64,000 nucleotides of DNA. It comes from Tubulanus polymorphus. Its lineage: Eukaryota > Nemertea > Palaeonemertea > Tubulaniformes > Tubulanidae. Positions within the stretch are counted from its first letter, which is position 1; the number at the start of each line of letters is the position of its first letter. The stretch covers positions 9,644,231-9,708,230 of the forward strand of contig NC_134033.1 of NCBI RefSeq assembly GCF_964204645.1, written 5' to 3'. Shown piece after piece: positions 1 to 11,549 of the stretch. The notes below the pieces were generated by a model. The model saw only the letters and a list, made by a program, of their open reading frames with translations. It was not told the DNA's origin and ran no database searches. The position numbers and the translations under genes are program-made.

Positions 1-727
1 TGTGTGAATTGTCCCTTGGTCTTTCGATAATGTTTAGATACGAGGTACATGGGAACTAGACAGAAGACTTTCGTTGTCTGTTGCAAAATATTCATTTCAA
101 GGATTACCATGTACACTCAACAATTATTGGGATGACAAAACACTTGAGCTATCAAGGACCCTGCACTGCACTTCTATGTACTGTGTAGGAGTGTAATGCA
201 CTTGCCGGAATGTTATTGGCCAACGTGCGCCGTGGGAACAAAAGAAATTTGAATCCTCGTTACCTACGTCAAACAAACTGAATCAAAATCAAACAGCAAG
301 TTATTTTTAAAATATAAAAATATATCAAATTTAGCAAACATTGCCCAAAAATCTCAAACTATCAACAGTCCATTGCCAATAGACCAAATGATCACCAGAT
401 AATTCCTAAATATCAATAAATAAGATTTTTTCTCAAAAGAATTTCTGAAACTACCCAAAAGATTACCAAATAAGGATGTATCATGTGATCGAATGATGCT
501 TACTAAAATGAACTTTTGTCTGGGTATGAAATTCAACTACGCAGTAACCTGAAACACAATACTAGGGGTCTGGAATTTTTAACAGATTTACTGCAGTAAA
601 ACGCATAAACACACACTGACAAGACCAAACGCTGCACATGAGAAAAGGAAATGTCCCACCCATGTATGGAAAACTAAATAAAATCTTATTACACTATTTT
701 AATCCACTAATTAAACTTCCACCAGTC

Positions 728-730
<3 letters not shown>

Positions 731-789
<59 letters not shown>
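731..789. repeat. (TA)n microsatellite, about 59 bp
   Basis: An uninterrupted alternating TA run. The tyrosine-isoleucine open frame across it is an artefact of the repeat. Confidence 0.98.
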
Positions 790-791
<2 letters not shown>

Positions 792-2070
792 CAAAACAAC
801 TCCGTCCTCACTACACTAATCTACTTGAGTGCTAGTCTACCTCAATAAAATATACACCACAAAAAACCAGGGTCACAGGAGTGAACTTATTTTTCTTTTC
901 TAAAGGGGCTCCCTCAAAAAGTGGAATCCTTTAATGCCACGGATTGACGGCACAAATTATGGTTTTACAAATGGGTGTTCACGAATACGATTTTAGTCTA
1001 TTTTAATTACGTTTTACGGAAAGATCTAACGTTGTTACGATTCTTGAAAGATTTGTCGCGAAAGAAGTTTAAAAATGTTTATTCTTTTATCAGCAACTAT
1101 AGGAGTCCTTTAGCGTACGCTGCACATTCGTGCTAGTTGATGTACGCGCCAAGCATCCAATCAATAGCACTGTGCTTACACAGACCGCTGGCGTGCACGT
1201 GGCTTCCTGGCTCCTGCGCGTTTATCTATACATCTATCAGCTGGCTGTCACTGGGGCAACCTACTACTATTGATCTATTGTATAGATCTTTCGTGTGCCT
1301 TATAAAGATACAGCACATACTGCTGTAAAAATAACAACAACGATGCTTGCAGGCGTTGAACCATTTTGAATCATTTCCATCATCATGGAAGTAACCCGAC
1401 TTAAGTGAATTTATTTGTATATCAATCCATGATTCCGCATTTTCTGTTTGTTCAAAATGAAAAATAAAACGACCTCCCACCGCAAACCAGTGGCATCGGT
1501 TCTCTGCTGTAATCAGTGTGTCTGTTGTAAATAATGGTGGTTACCGCGGCCTGGATCGTGATGATTTAATGGATTTAGACGTCATTTTTATCTGATGTGA
1601 ATGATGAAGCTAATCAATAATGAACCGACAAGAAGGAGAAGGGTGCCCGCCATTTTAAAGATGTTACACGGCTATGTTTCCTTGCATGAATGTTTCGTAA
1701 CACATAGGCCTATGAAGAGCCTCACACTCATTTTTCTGTTCCAACTAAGACAAGTCTAAGTAGTGACCAGTTAGTATAGGCCTAGTGTGTGAAGGTGACA
1801 ATTATAATCTACAAGTCTCATGCCAGTATTACAAACGTACAATATCATATTGACAATTAAAACGAAAAAACATGAGAAATGCAAATTCAAGTATAAATAT
1901 AGCTGCAACGCAGCGATAACGGGTTTCTGTTTTTCTGGATAGAATGTCGTACAGGGATGCGTGCAAACATTTCACCCGAAATCTATAACACGGATATGTT
2001 GACCCATGCGCTACTACGCGCAAAGTACTAATGTGCCAAGTTTAGGGGAAATAACACAGACCTGCTTACC

Positions 2071-2172
2071 CCTACGGGATTTCCATATTTGCTACGGATT
2101 TTAATAGCTAAATACGGAAGTACGGATGCTCCGTAAAAATTACGGTTTTTATCCGTACTTTTCTAAATACGG
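2071..2172. repeat. cluster of TACGGA/TCCGTA words
   Basis: About eight copies of CTACGGG, TACGGAT or their complement fall within 100 bp, in both orientations, so the stretch can fold into several short hairpins. It may be a fragment of a short dispersed element. No coding potential is evident. Confidence 0.4.
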
Positions 2173-3718
2173 ATGTGTTTTATCTTCCTTCATGAAAATA
2201 TGACTATAGTAAATAAATATGGCTATATCATCACATCTGTGAATACGGTTATGAACTTTAAAAAATGGGAGTACAGGTTCGTTTACTTCTGCTGCTCGTA
2301 AATTGGGTCAGAATATTGATTAGCCCTGAGTTACGGCAGTGGCGTCACCTCCTTTCCTGTAATTGATGCATAATTCCTATGTTAAGCCTATGTCAATGGT
2401 CTGGCCGATTGATAATCATTTGGATGCTTAATACACTACGCTCGAAGCTATTTTTAGCACACTCAAATGCAATTTCATTAGACTGTAATTTCACTACTAA
2501 TGGGCGAATTGAGCGGATTAAGCACAAATATATTTCGTAGTTGGTTTTTCTTTATGGTGTGCAAAGTTGAAAGCCGTGGATTTCATATTTTTTGAGAAAT
2601 GTACCAAAGAGTTCCAAAAATTGTATCTATTTGAGCACGTTTTTTTATGCAGCATCTTTAAATGTCCAAAATAACACATGTGAAAATTCAATGCTATTTG
2701 CTTCGGAAGACCTTTATATCACCAAGATCTGTTCGGTAGTTATGGGATCTCAAAATCTTGGTCCTATGAAATTTGTGTTGCCCCGGTTTTGACTTCCATC
2801 ATGATGTCATAACATTGAACGAGGTGGATCAGCTGGTGCACGTTATTTCACAAACAAAATGGCGGAACGATTGAATAGGTTGATATTCATCATTTCTAGC
2901 GCGAATACCGATATTAAAGGCGTATGGTATAACGATTTATTGTGTGCGATGTGTTCAATGATTCATCTAGTTTTGATATCCCGTGCATAAGGTGACGTTG
3001 CATCAAGATATCTGATGAAAATGTGGTTTCAAAATGCAGAAATTTACTTCCGTGTTCGACACACGGCTGATTCACTGATAGCATCGAATTTTCAGAGATG
3101 AGTCTGATATTTACACGACTGGAATACTTGTTTTATCATCATTAATTGATGTCATTTTATGAACGTTCGCATTAGCGATCCGTTTTGGAGCCTGATTATT
3201 TGTATTAGTTTGTTAACTGGGGCACAGTGGAGCGTTCGCTTTGAAAACAGTCGTGTGCAGTCGCGTAGCCTTATACTCTCGTGTTCACTGCGTGTTTGTT
3301 TCAGTTATAGAGTATGCGCGCCACGGTGTAGGTCGCCCGTAACAACGATTTGTCTGAGTGAAGATGTAAGCTACTTGAAGCAATCCTATCGTGAAAAAAT
3401 CATGTCAGTCGATAAACTTTGTTTCGTCAGTATCCGGCACTGACTGGCCTCAAATTTGAAGATCTTGGGAGCTTCTGTCCTGATTGGTCCGTAAGTTAAA
3501 AATGAAAAAACTTCCGAAGAAACCCAGGCTCTCACCAAGTTTGTACCCTATCTTATCGGGTCACTCAAAGTTTAAGTTGTTTTACATCATTCAAGGGATG
3601 TATTACAATTATGAACATGTTCAGACAAAAGGCCCATAATAAATTTTTCGAAGATTTCATTCCTGTTATAAGTCAGTTATCATTAAAAGTTCACACTGTT
3701 CAAAATTTTGTCCTTTTT

Positions 3719-4930
3719 AGCCCACTTCGGACTTTAGTCCCAGCGGGCTATTGCGTTCGCTTTTCGTCCGTCCGTCCATCCGTCCGTAGACGGAATCCAG
3801 TTATTTTGGGAAGTTTTGAAGACGCTTCAAGGTAATGTCTTGATATTTGGTTGATACATGTATCTACCCTAGGTTCATCCTCAGCCCAAAAACTGGTCCT
3901 GTCAGATTCAAGATGGTCGACTGGCAGCCATTGTTGTTCGCCAAAATCAGCACTTTTTACACATCTTCGAAGTTTTTGATGGATATTTTGAAGACGCTTT
4001 GATCAATTTCCTTGAATGTTCATATATATTTGTATCGCCCAAGGGCCCATCAGCATGAGAAAAATTGGGTCGATCAGACTCAAGATGGCTGTCCTTTTTG
4101 TGCCCAAAAATGTCAATTTTGGCCTGAATTCTGAGTCCTGTAGCTTCCTAATGGTTTCCCATTTTTCATTGCAATATGTGGTGGGTATTCATTGGAAAGG
4201 GATGTTTTATACCCGAGACAGGTATATTTGATTAGGCAATGACACAATTGGCGGCCATCTTGGTGTCATCAGTACTCATTCGTAGGTGGAAAAAAGTTTT
4301 TCCACATTATATTGATACTTCAGCATATTTTGTTACCACAATCAATTGGAAAAGCGTTGCTCATGACATGGTCTATGATCGTGTTGAGTTTCAAGGTCAT
4401 GTGTGTTTGTATAAGGCCACCATGGGGCAATAAGTTAGTATTTCTATATTACATTTGTACCTATGCATATTTTGATACCACAATCATGTGGAAAGTTGTA
4501 GCTCATGACATGGTCTATGATCGTGGTGAGTTTCAAGGTCCTTGATTTTTGTATATGGCCTCCAGGTAGCGTTGAATAGTAGAATAACTTAGTATTTCCT
4601 TATTATATTGGTACCTAGGCACATTTTGTTACCATGATCAATTGCAAAGTTGTAGCTCATGACATGTTCTATGATGATGGTCAGGTTCAATGTCATTGGC
4701 TTTGCATATGGTCACCAGGGGGCGTTGAATAGTAGAATAACTTAGTATTTCCATATCATATCGGTAAGGAGGCATATTTTGTTATCACAATCAATTACAA
4801 AATTATAGCTGCTAACATGTGCTATGATTGTGATGAGTTTCAAGGTTGTTGGAAGGGGCATTGAATATTGAAATTGTTAGATCGTTGAGCATCTGAAACC
4901 ACTTCCCAAGTGGGCATGGTGTCCCAGGAC
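3719..4930. repeat. composite dispersed repeat with TCCG-rich head
   Basis: The block opens with a GCGGGCTATTGCGTTCGC head and a run of TCCGTCCG words (about 3,745-3,790), continues into non-coding sequence and ends with four diverged tandem copies of a 150 bp unit. A piece resembling the end of the block (GGGGCATTGAA with the following AT-rich words) recurs near 13,697-13,740, which shows that the family is dispersed in this genome. No protein was recognised. Confidence 0.6.
4283..4885. repeat. four diverged tandem copies of a ~153 bp unit
   Basis: Units begin near 4,283, 4,436, 4,590 and 4,741. Each carries TAGTATTTC (units 2-4), GCATATTTTG, ACCACAATCA, TAGCTCATGACATG and GAGTTTCAAGGT in the same order. 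Spacing is 151-154 bp. The copies differ by substitutions and small indels, so the array is old. The two short open frames at 4,239-4,545 are repeat-derived. Confidence 0.85.
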
Positions 4931-6831
4931 CCCCTAATTTATTTTGAAGGTAGGTTTAATGTCTGAAGGCAAAATAAGAATAAAGATTTCTTTTTAAATG
5001 ATTATTTTCCTGACTTTATTAATAGATATTTTCACCCTTGGGGAAAACCCACTACTCAACCTTTCATCACCGGATAGTGGCAGCACATACCTGATACCTT
5101 TTCCATAATGCTAAGTAGATACACTCCCGGGAAAAGATCGATATTGCTAAATTGAATGCAACATTTTGAACATACTGTCTGTTAATTAAGAACACTTAAG
5201 GTTTTTATCCTTCCGATCCTCAGATTTTGGTTCTCATTGACGGGAAGAACAATGGAAAATTTAAAAAAGTAAACAATATTCAATTTAATTTTTTTAATTT
5301 ATTCTGTTTCCTGATACTACTACTCTAAAGGAAACTACTGATTTTATGATATAAAACTAATGATGCTTAATCAGAAACTACTGACAGACAAATATTCAGT
5401 AAAACTCCTGATGTGAGCTTATTTTTGCTGAGATAAATATATAATACTACTGATGTTGAAATTTTGAAAGCAGGTCTGATAACATTGAGAATAACAAAGA
5501 TACGGTGTTTTATCATTCTCTATTGGCAGTTTAAGCGCATTCGGTTATGACTAGTCCGACAAATAGTCGACTAGGTACGAAAACCGAATTTGGCCCAAGG
5601 CGCTCGATAGATTCAAGATGGCAGCTCCGTGAAATAACCAATACACAAGTTGGGCCTACATATAGGGTTAACTATGCAGGAGGGAAGGCCTAGTAAGAGT
5701 GACAATTCGTCTGACAAGTCACAAGATCAGATGGGGACTACAATTCATATATGAAATTGACGTCAAATAACCATCATAAAAACATCACTAACTGTACCAT
5801 CATTCCCCGTCGTTACTCACTGTCACTGCTGCTGACATTCTTTATGTGTGCAGTGGGTAGGTATTTTCAACTGCCTTTCTTCTTCTATGACATCACCAAC
5901 GCCGCTGCGTCACTATGTGATGTACAAGGGACCTCCAATTTGTAATGTATGTGATGTACAACAAGATAGCACCGACGCTGACATTTTCTGACGCTAACTA
6001 GAATGGCCGCTGATGCGGCCTAATGAACCGGGCCAATTCAATGATATATAAAAAAACATGTACAGGTGCAATAAATAAATGAACCCTGTTGAATTTTCGT
6101 GATATCCGCAAACAAAACAAATATTATTTTAGAATGTTTAAAAGGAACTGCTTTTTATAACAGTATGAATAAAGTTATTTCACACACTAGGAAGTACATT
6201 TTGTGCTTGTGAATGGTCGAACCCCAGTTATTCACAGTAACCTGTGATTTGGAGATTCTCGGAGCCTTCCTTCTTTATCTATTTATGAAATGACGTCACG
6301 AACTTCCAGATTTCAGCAAGTCCCCGCCATGATAGGTGATTGCTATTTCCACCGGTGCTATCTTTAAGTAATTTTAAGTTTTAAATAGGATGCGCAGGAC
6401 ATCTATAAAATCTATGCGGAGAAAGCGATTGTTATATTACTATCAGAGTTGAACATATCGTTTAAAAGCTGTTAGTTGTGGACTATGATAGATGAATTTT
6501 ATGTACGAAAAAAAAGTGGAAAATATGTAATGATAATCAGCAGGAATGCAATAGGGTTTCTGCGAAAGCAGCAGAAACCATTTATTAAGTTTAGTTTATG
6601 TTTCAATCCAGCGTCATATACATAACATGATTGTTACTGAAAAACTTCAGATATTTCTGAAAAATTATGATAGGTTAGCAGGCCTGTATATGCAATTAAT
6701 CTTGATTTACTTTGATTTGCTTTGATTTTTTTCACTTCCTTTTTCATCTGAATACTTCTTTACATTTACTGTTATCAGGTTTTGATTTTTATGATCAAAA
6801 ACGCCACAAATCTATGTATTTCTTATTTCAG
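4931..6831. other. non-coding stretch, presumed intron or upstream region
   Basis: No exon was recognised. A perfect 9 bp inverted repeat with a 7 nt loop (GGTTTCTGC / GCAGAAACC) lies at 6,555-6,579. The last 20 bases before 6,832 form a pyrimidine-rich tract ending in CAG, the acceptor of the next exon. Confidence 0.5.
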
Positions 6832-6994
6832 TGGGAAAATTGAAAGACTCGTTGAGATTATCTGAATCATCATTTTTACATCGTTTCGGCGTGCCAAAAC
6901 CTGCTATTCACGATAAAAATCTGATATTCTATGGACAAGGTCCTATTAAAAGCAAAGCCGCTTTGGAATTGGCTGCTAAAGTTGGATATAAGAA
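6832..6994 (+). CDS. rhodanese-domain exon A (alternative, lacks the catalytic Cys)
   Basis: An internal exon of a single-domain rhodanese-like sulfurtransferase. It is bounded by a strong acceptor (TTCTTATTTCAG) and a consensus donor (GTAAGT at 6,995). It encodes 53 whole codons, entering in phase 1 and leaving in phase 2. The residues match the second half of small rhodaneses: a HRFGVPKP segment, then strand LIFY, then the loop that normally holds the catalytic cysteine. Here that loop reads GQGPIKS, so cysteine is replaced by glycine and the arginine by lysine. Known rhodaneses form a persulfide on this cysteine, so this version should not transfer sulfur. It aligns without gaps to the exon at 9,878-10,040, has the same length and phases, and can be spliced in frame to 14,511. 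Alternatives: a decaying duplicate exon, or part of a neighbouring paralogue. Confidence 0.75.
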
Positions 6995-9877
6995 GTAAGT
7001 CCACAATGACCATGAATTCTGTGTCCGATTGATATGTGTATAAACACTGCTGAAAACTTAAGTTTTAAGTTAAGTCAAATGTCATACCATATCGGAATCA
7101 AGTTAATAGTCTTAGAGTTTAGCTAAGATCATAAGTTTTGTTTTTCCTTCTCCTCTGGGTTAGAAGTTTTTAAGATAAGACGGTGGACGAGTTGTACCAT
7201 TTATTAGATTATGTCGAAAGGCTTTGAATCACCTCGTCCTACTAACTGTATGATCTTCAAGTTTAAGCTACTCTGATTATTGATTATGAGGCTTTGAAAG
7301 GAGAATCAGGCTGCGAAAACATGAACAAATGTTTGGAAGTTCCATTGGTGGAATTTGATAAAGAAAAGAAGATTCAATCTTTTAGTGTGATAGGCCTTAA
7401 TGAAAAGTTGGCAGTCACTTTAGTTGGCAGTCACTTTAGTTGAACTATTAAGGTTCAATTTACTTGACTAAGGGACGGTTCATTAAGTACGTACGCAAAA
7501 AAAAGTACCTTTTTTCAAGGTCCTACCTTGTGTACGCATTTCGTATATTGCCGATGACCTCCTGTACGCAATGATTCATCATGTAGTATAAAACATAAAC
7601 ACTTGTTTTCTACTGGTCGGTTTATTATAGTATGAATAAATTCTATTATTTGAGACTAATTATCACGCCATATAGCTTGTCCCTCTTGGAGGGATTTACT
7701 AGGATGGTGTTTTTTACAGGGGGCAGTGAATTCATTATATTGTTCCAGACTCATGGCTGAACAACTACCTAGATGAGTAGCCAGGCTACTGCAAGATAAT
7801 ACAGTAAAAATTAGTGCACTATGATTTATTAAGTATGTACACTTTGTGTAAATTGCTACCTAGCTTTGTATACTGATCGTAAGCTTTGCCGTTGAGGTCC
7901 TACCTAGGGCTTGCATATGTACTTAATGAATGGTCCCAAAGTGATGCTCAATATTAAAAATGGTGGTATGTTACACCTTTAGGTTCTACCTTTTTTTGGC
8001 TAGAGGGAACAATTCTTATAAATGAAATTTGGTATACGCTTAGCTATTTAACATGATTACTTGAGCCTGGTCTGTTAGTTACGAGGGATGTTTAAGTCCG
8101 TTTATTCAATCATTAAAGTTCTATACATAAACTGTTGTTTGGGCAAAATATGTTCTATTAGTCAGGTATGTTTTATGATCTATAAAAACTGCCTCTAATA
8201 ACTCCATTCACGTCAGTATTCATCTGAACATTCCCAGCTAAGTTCCTGGATCACCCCCTACTTTCATTATCTGTTATTGGATTTTTAATGACGAAATTGT
8301 TTTTATACAGAAATCTGGCCATTGTGGACTCAGTTGCACAATAATGAATCATTTTGTTGTAAGCGTATTCTTGTAAGCGTTATAAGCGTGTTTAGCGTAT
8401 TCTTATGGGCTTTTCCTTCTTCATAGAAGATTTGGTCGTATATACATGTACCAGTGTATCTCGCTTGCTCTTGGTTCTTCTTTTAGCAGGTGTCATTGAT
8501 ATACTTGTTCAATGGTAATCATAGCATAAAACCTGCATGATTTGGATCATTTGGGATTGAAATGATTAGTCTGGTATATAAGAATCCGGATTAAGCATCA
8601 TACCTCACATAAACTATTGTATAGTTCAACTGAAAAATATATCCCAGACTAGAATTAAACTCATCCGAATTTTGCGGGTTTGACTGTGTATGATGCATGA
8701 TGATCAGCTTTAATTAATCGAGTCAAATTTTTGCATGAACTCACTATTATGTTGAATTATATTTCTAAGCACCCAGCCAAACTTAAGCTGGGAGTGGGTG
8801 TATAGCTTTACCTGCATCCGAATATGCCGTGTGTCGGCCGCCGCAACTGATGTTAACAGCCAAAATCTTTCCAACAGATTCGCCACAAAACCTGTTACTT
8901 CACATGTGGTGGCAATTTCAGGCTGGGGGCAATAGAGGTGTTTGTCGCATTTGAGTTTAGAGTCATGCATGTACGGCATTTAATTTCTTCTTTACTCGGT
9001 GCTTACATAATAGCCAATAGGATTATTCATTGCTGCTGGGCTATCTGAAACCTGCTTGAGCCAGTATATTACATATAATTTTCAACATTTTTCCCTTGTT
9101 TCTTGATTTTTACCATTCGTATGTCAAGTTTCGTCTGTCAGCTTTTAGCCATTGATCCCCCCATCGGCCGGGACACGAATCCCTGCCACGCTAGACCGGG
9201 TGCCCAGGGAAATTGCTGTTTGAAAAATGCAGCACCAATTAGATTGCTCGTTGTATAATCACTGAGGTAAATTTCACGGAAGAACTACAAATAGGAAAAC
9301 CTGCGCTAGAATAAAACGGGATATCTGATTGGCTAATCATGACATCTTCTAAGCTGCGCATGTAGCTGTGCACTCGGTCAAGTGTGGCAATGTTTCGTAC
9401 CATGGCAATCTCCATGCCATCAGGTTAGAATCCCTTACGGTTGGATGGGAGAAAATGAGCCAAATTTCAATGAATTTTACCATTCTTGCTTTGATGCTTG
9501 ACCTTATTTCTTGATAATGATGTCACGGGGAGAGCCCTTCATGCTAGTTCCGGCTAGTGAGTCATGGGGATAACGTAGACCATGTGTATTATCATAGTTG
9601 AACCTGTTTACTACAGTGGTGTTGAGCGCAGAGATTTCATTCTTTGGTGTGCAGATCCCAGAACAAACCTTTTTTGTGCCAAAGTAAACTGTACTGGGTT
9701 CAAAATGAACCAGTGTTTGGTCATTTTAATCATATCTTATTAGGATAAACTAGATCAGACTTCTAAACCCTTTGTCTTTCACTGTAAAGCCAGTTGATAA
9801 TTTCTGGCCACCCCTCCTGAGAACCCCGATGAAGCTGATGAAGACCTAATGATGATCATTGTTTCTGTGGTTTGTAG
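6995..9877 (+). other. intron between alternative rhodanese exons
   Basis: A 2.9 kb intron by the splice-site model. It contains a terminal-inverted-repeat element (7,472-7,937) and, on the minus strand, a short tRNA B-box-like sequence (GGGATTCGTGTCCC, about 9,170-9,183) that may come from a SINE. The remaining sequence shows no recognisable gene on either strand. Confidence 0.55.
7472..7937. mobile_element. MITE-like element, ~466 bp
   Basis: The left end GGGACGGTTCATTAAGTAC is matched on the other strand by the right end GTACTTAATGAATGGTCCC with two mismatches, giving inverted termini of about 25 bp. There is no coding capacity. Inside are variants of the same GTACGCA/TTCATTAAGTA words, as in elements with subterminal repeats. 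I could not identify a clear target-site duplication, so the superfamily is unassigned. Confidence 0.7.
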
Positions 9878-10040
9878 TAGGTGAGGTTGGTGATGCTTTC
9901 AATATGAACCCAACGCAATTTAAAGCGACTTATGGAGTTCAAATGCCCAATGTTGACTGCGACAACATAGTGTTTTATTGTCTAGCTGGGATACGCAGTT
10001 TAAATGCCACCAACACAGTCAAACAACTCGGATTTACTAG
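9878..10040 (+). CDS. rhodanese-domain exon B (catalytic Cys version)
   Basis: An internal exon encoding the catalytic half of a small rhodanese: an FKATYGV segment, then strand IVFY, then the active-site loop CLAGIRS, which fits the C-x-x-G-x-R pattern of active sulfurtransferases. It enters in phase 1 and leaves in phase 2. Its length, 163 nt, equals that of exon A. The acceptor is a tandem TAGTAG: splicing after 9,877 gives 163 nt, after 9,880 gives 160 nt and drops one residue. The donor is AG|GTATGC. It joins in frame to 14,511. Joining exon A to this exon would place a TGA directly after the junction. Relatives include the animal TSTD and Hsp67B2-type proteins, which move sulfane sulfur to acceptors such as glutathione or cyanide; the acceptor here is unknown. 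Confidence 0.85.
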
Positions 10041-10532
10041 GTATGCCTTTTGTTATTGTATGGTAAAAACTTGCTTAATCCTGGTTTGTTCAATCTGGAG
10101 TTTGATCTAGGCCTATACAGATCACATTGAAATGGTTAAACTGGCTCACGCCGGACAAAGTCAAATTTGACCCAAGCTTATTTATAAATTAGGGGGTATT
10201 TACTCGTTAATCAATCTAATTACTGAAATATCAAACCAATGGTGTGGCCAGCGATGTGAGTCACTTTCTGAGCCAGTTAGCATTAGCATGGAATAATTGA
10301 TCAAATGGGTATCCCGTGTAGAACCTGTGTTGAATGGCTCAATAATGCTTGTGTGATCACACATAAATGATCAATATGTATTTAGAATTTTCCGCTCTGC
10401 AGTTCCACAGTTTTGAGTAAGACAAAGCCACTATTTTTGCAAATTTGTTTCTGCAATTTTAAAGGCGGGCATTGCAAGACTTCCGGAAATATTTTGGCAT
10501 TCTACTTTGCCTAATAAACGAATTTTACTAAA

Positions 10533-10752
10533 CTTCTTTTTGTTTTTATTCATGAGCGATAGTTTACTAAGCATAGGCTCGCATTATGCTGAAAAACTGC
10601 TCTGCGGACACTCGGAAACTTTGCCATGACGTCATCACCTATTCATTAGCAAAGCAAAATAATGTTGGTGGTGCCACATTACGGGCCGCAAAAGCTGTTT
10701 TTCAGTATTACGCGAGCATAAACTATCGCTGATAGATGAAAACACAAACAAC
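10533..10752. repeat. imperfect fold-back (hairpin) sequence
   Basis: The left arm (about 10,533-10,611) contains AGCGATAGTTTA, GCTCGCATTATGCTGAAAAA and CTGCGG. The right arm (about 10,683-10,752) carries their complements in reverse order. A palindromic ATGACGTCAT lies in the spacer. It is non-coding and compatible with a small fold-back transposon. Confidence 0.65.
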
Positions 10753-10775
10753 TTTATGCCAATTCATGATTTATC

Positions 10776-11549
10776 AAGGCTGGCTTATGTTGACAAGCAA
10801 TGCGACGCCTACCGACTCCTACTGACGCAACTGAGAGCATCCGTGATCGCAGCCCAGCTCATGTTGACTGCGCTCCGATTCGCAGCAACTGATGACGACT
10901 AGCGGGATATGAGATCCTCCCAGTTGCTCCCCTGCATCGGTTACGATTACTAGCAACTGCACTAGCTCAGATGGTCACGTTAAAAGCATTTTGAGAATAA
11001 ATTTGAATTATTGGGAAATAAATCTCTTTTACTAAAGCTATTCATTTAAGATCTTTATCTTTCTGATTCTGTTTTGAATACAATGTGCTAGCGACATCAT
11101 ATAAAGATGGCCGCTCTTGACATAATTCTACCAATTTCGTTTCTAGATCTTCGGTCCAGTCCTCTGCCGTGCTGGAGGTTTGGTTTACATTTTGAACTAC
11201 TTGAATTTAAAAGTTTATGACTAATTACGAATGACGCTAAATAGCAGTGATAATTTGTACTAAGTATATGCGGTCTCTTATTGGCTGGAACCCCTGTGCC
11301 AAGTTCCGTCACATCGCAGATGAGCTTATGTTGGTTGCGATCGAAAGCAACTGTCCGCCTATCGTTGGCCGGAGTAAAACATGGGCAACTTGCCGGATAG
11401 GGCTCGACAAGTTTGTAGGTGTCGGGTTGCCGTCGCAAGCGATTGAGCTGCAACTGGCAGCCTCTCGTAGGCCGCTAGTTGCCGCTAATTGGTGATAAAC
11501 CCAGTTGCGTCGGTAGGCGTGGTGTTGCTTGTCGACATAAGCCAGCCTT
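10776..11549. mobile_element. non-autonomous element with 41 bp inverted termini
   Basis: The left terminus 10,776-10,816 begins AAGGCTGGCTTATGT and ends GCCTACCGAC. The right terminus 11,509-11,549 is its reverse complement with only a few mismatches. The interior (about 690 bp) is GC-richer than the flanks and non-coding; the two overlapping open frames at 11,097-11,495 on opposite strands have no motif. No clear target duplication was seen. Confidence 0.75.

Larger units (their letters stand above)
1..3718. other. non-coding stretch, no gene seen
   Basis: I see no convincing exon, RNA gene or transposon protein on either strand. The open frames here are short, lack recognisable motifs and are compositionally like their surroundings. 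It contains a TA microsatellite and a cluster of TACGGA/TCCGTA words. The upstream exons of the rhodanese gene that starts its visible part at 6,832 could lie here or beyond the left edge, but I did not find a rhodanese N-terminal DVR-type motif. Confidence 0.6.

Noticed and set aside
638-835. 65-codon open frame with a Tyr-Ile run
   Set aside because: It is created by the (TA)n microsatellite and has no other coding signal.
3159-3443. 94-codon + frame as a missing rhodanese first exon
   Set aside because: No DVR or GHIPGA-type motif and no donor in the needed phase was found.
4239-4545. Two overlapping open frames on +
   Set aside because: They lie in the 153 bp tandem repeats and repeat with them; not conserved between units.
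4283-4885. Regular repeats as a CRISPR array
   Set aside because: Units are 150 bp, diverged throughout, without distinct spacers, and the DNA is animal.
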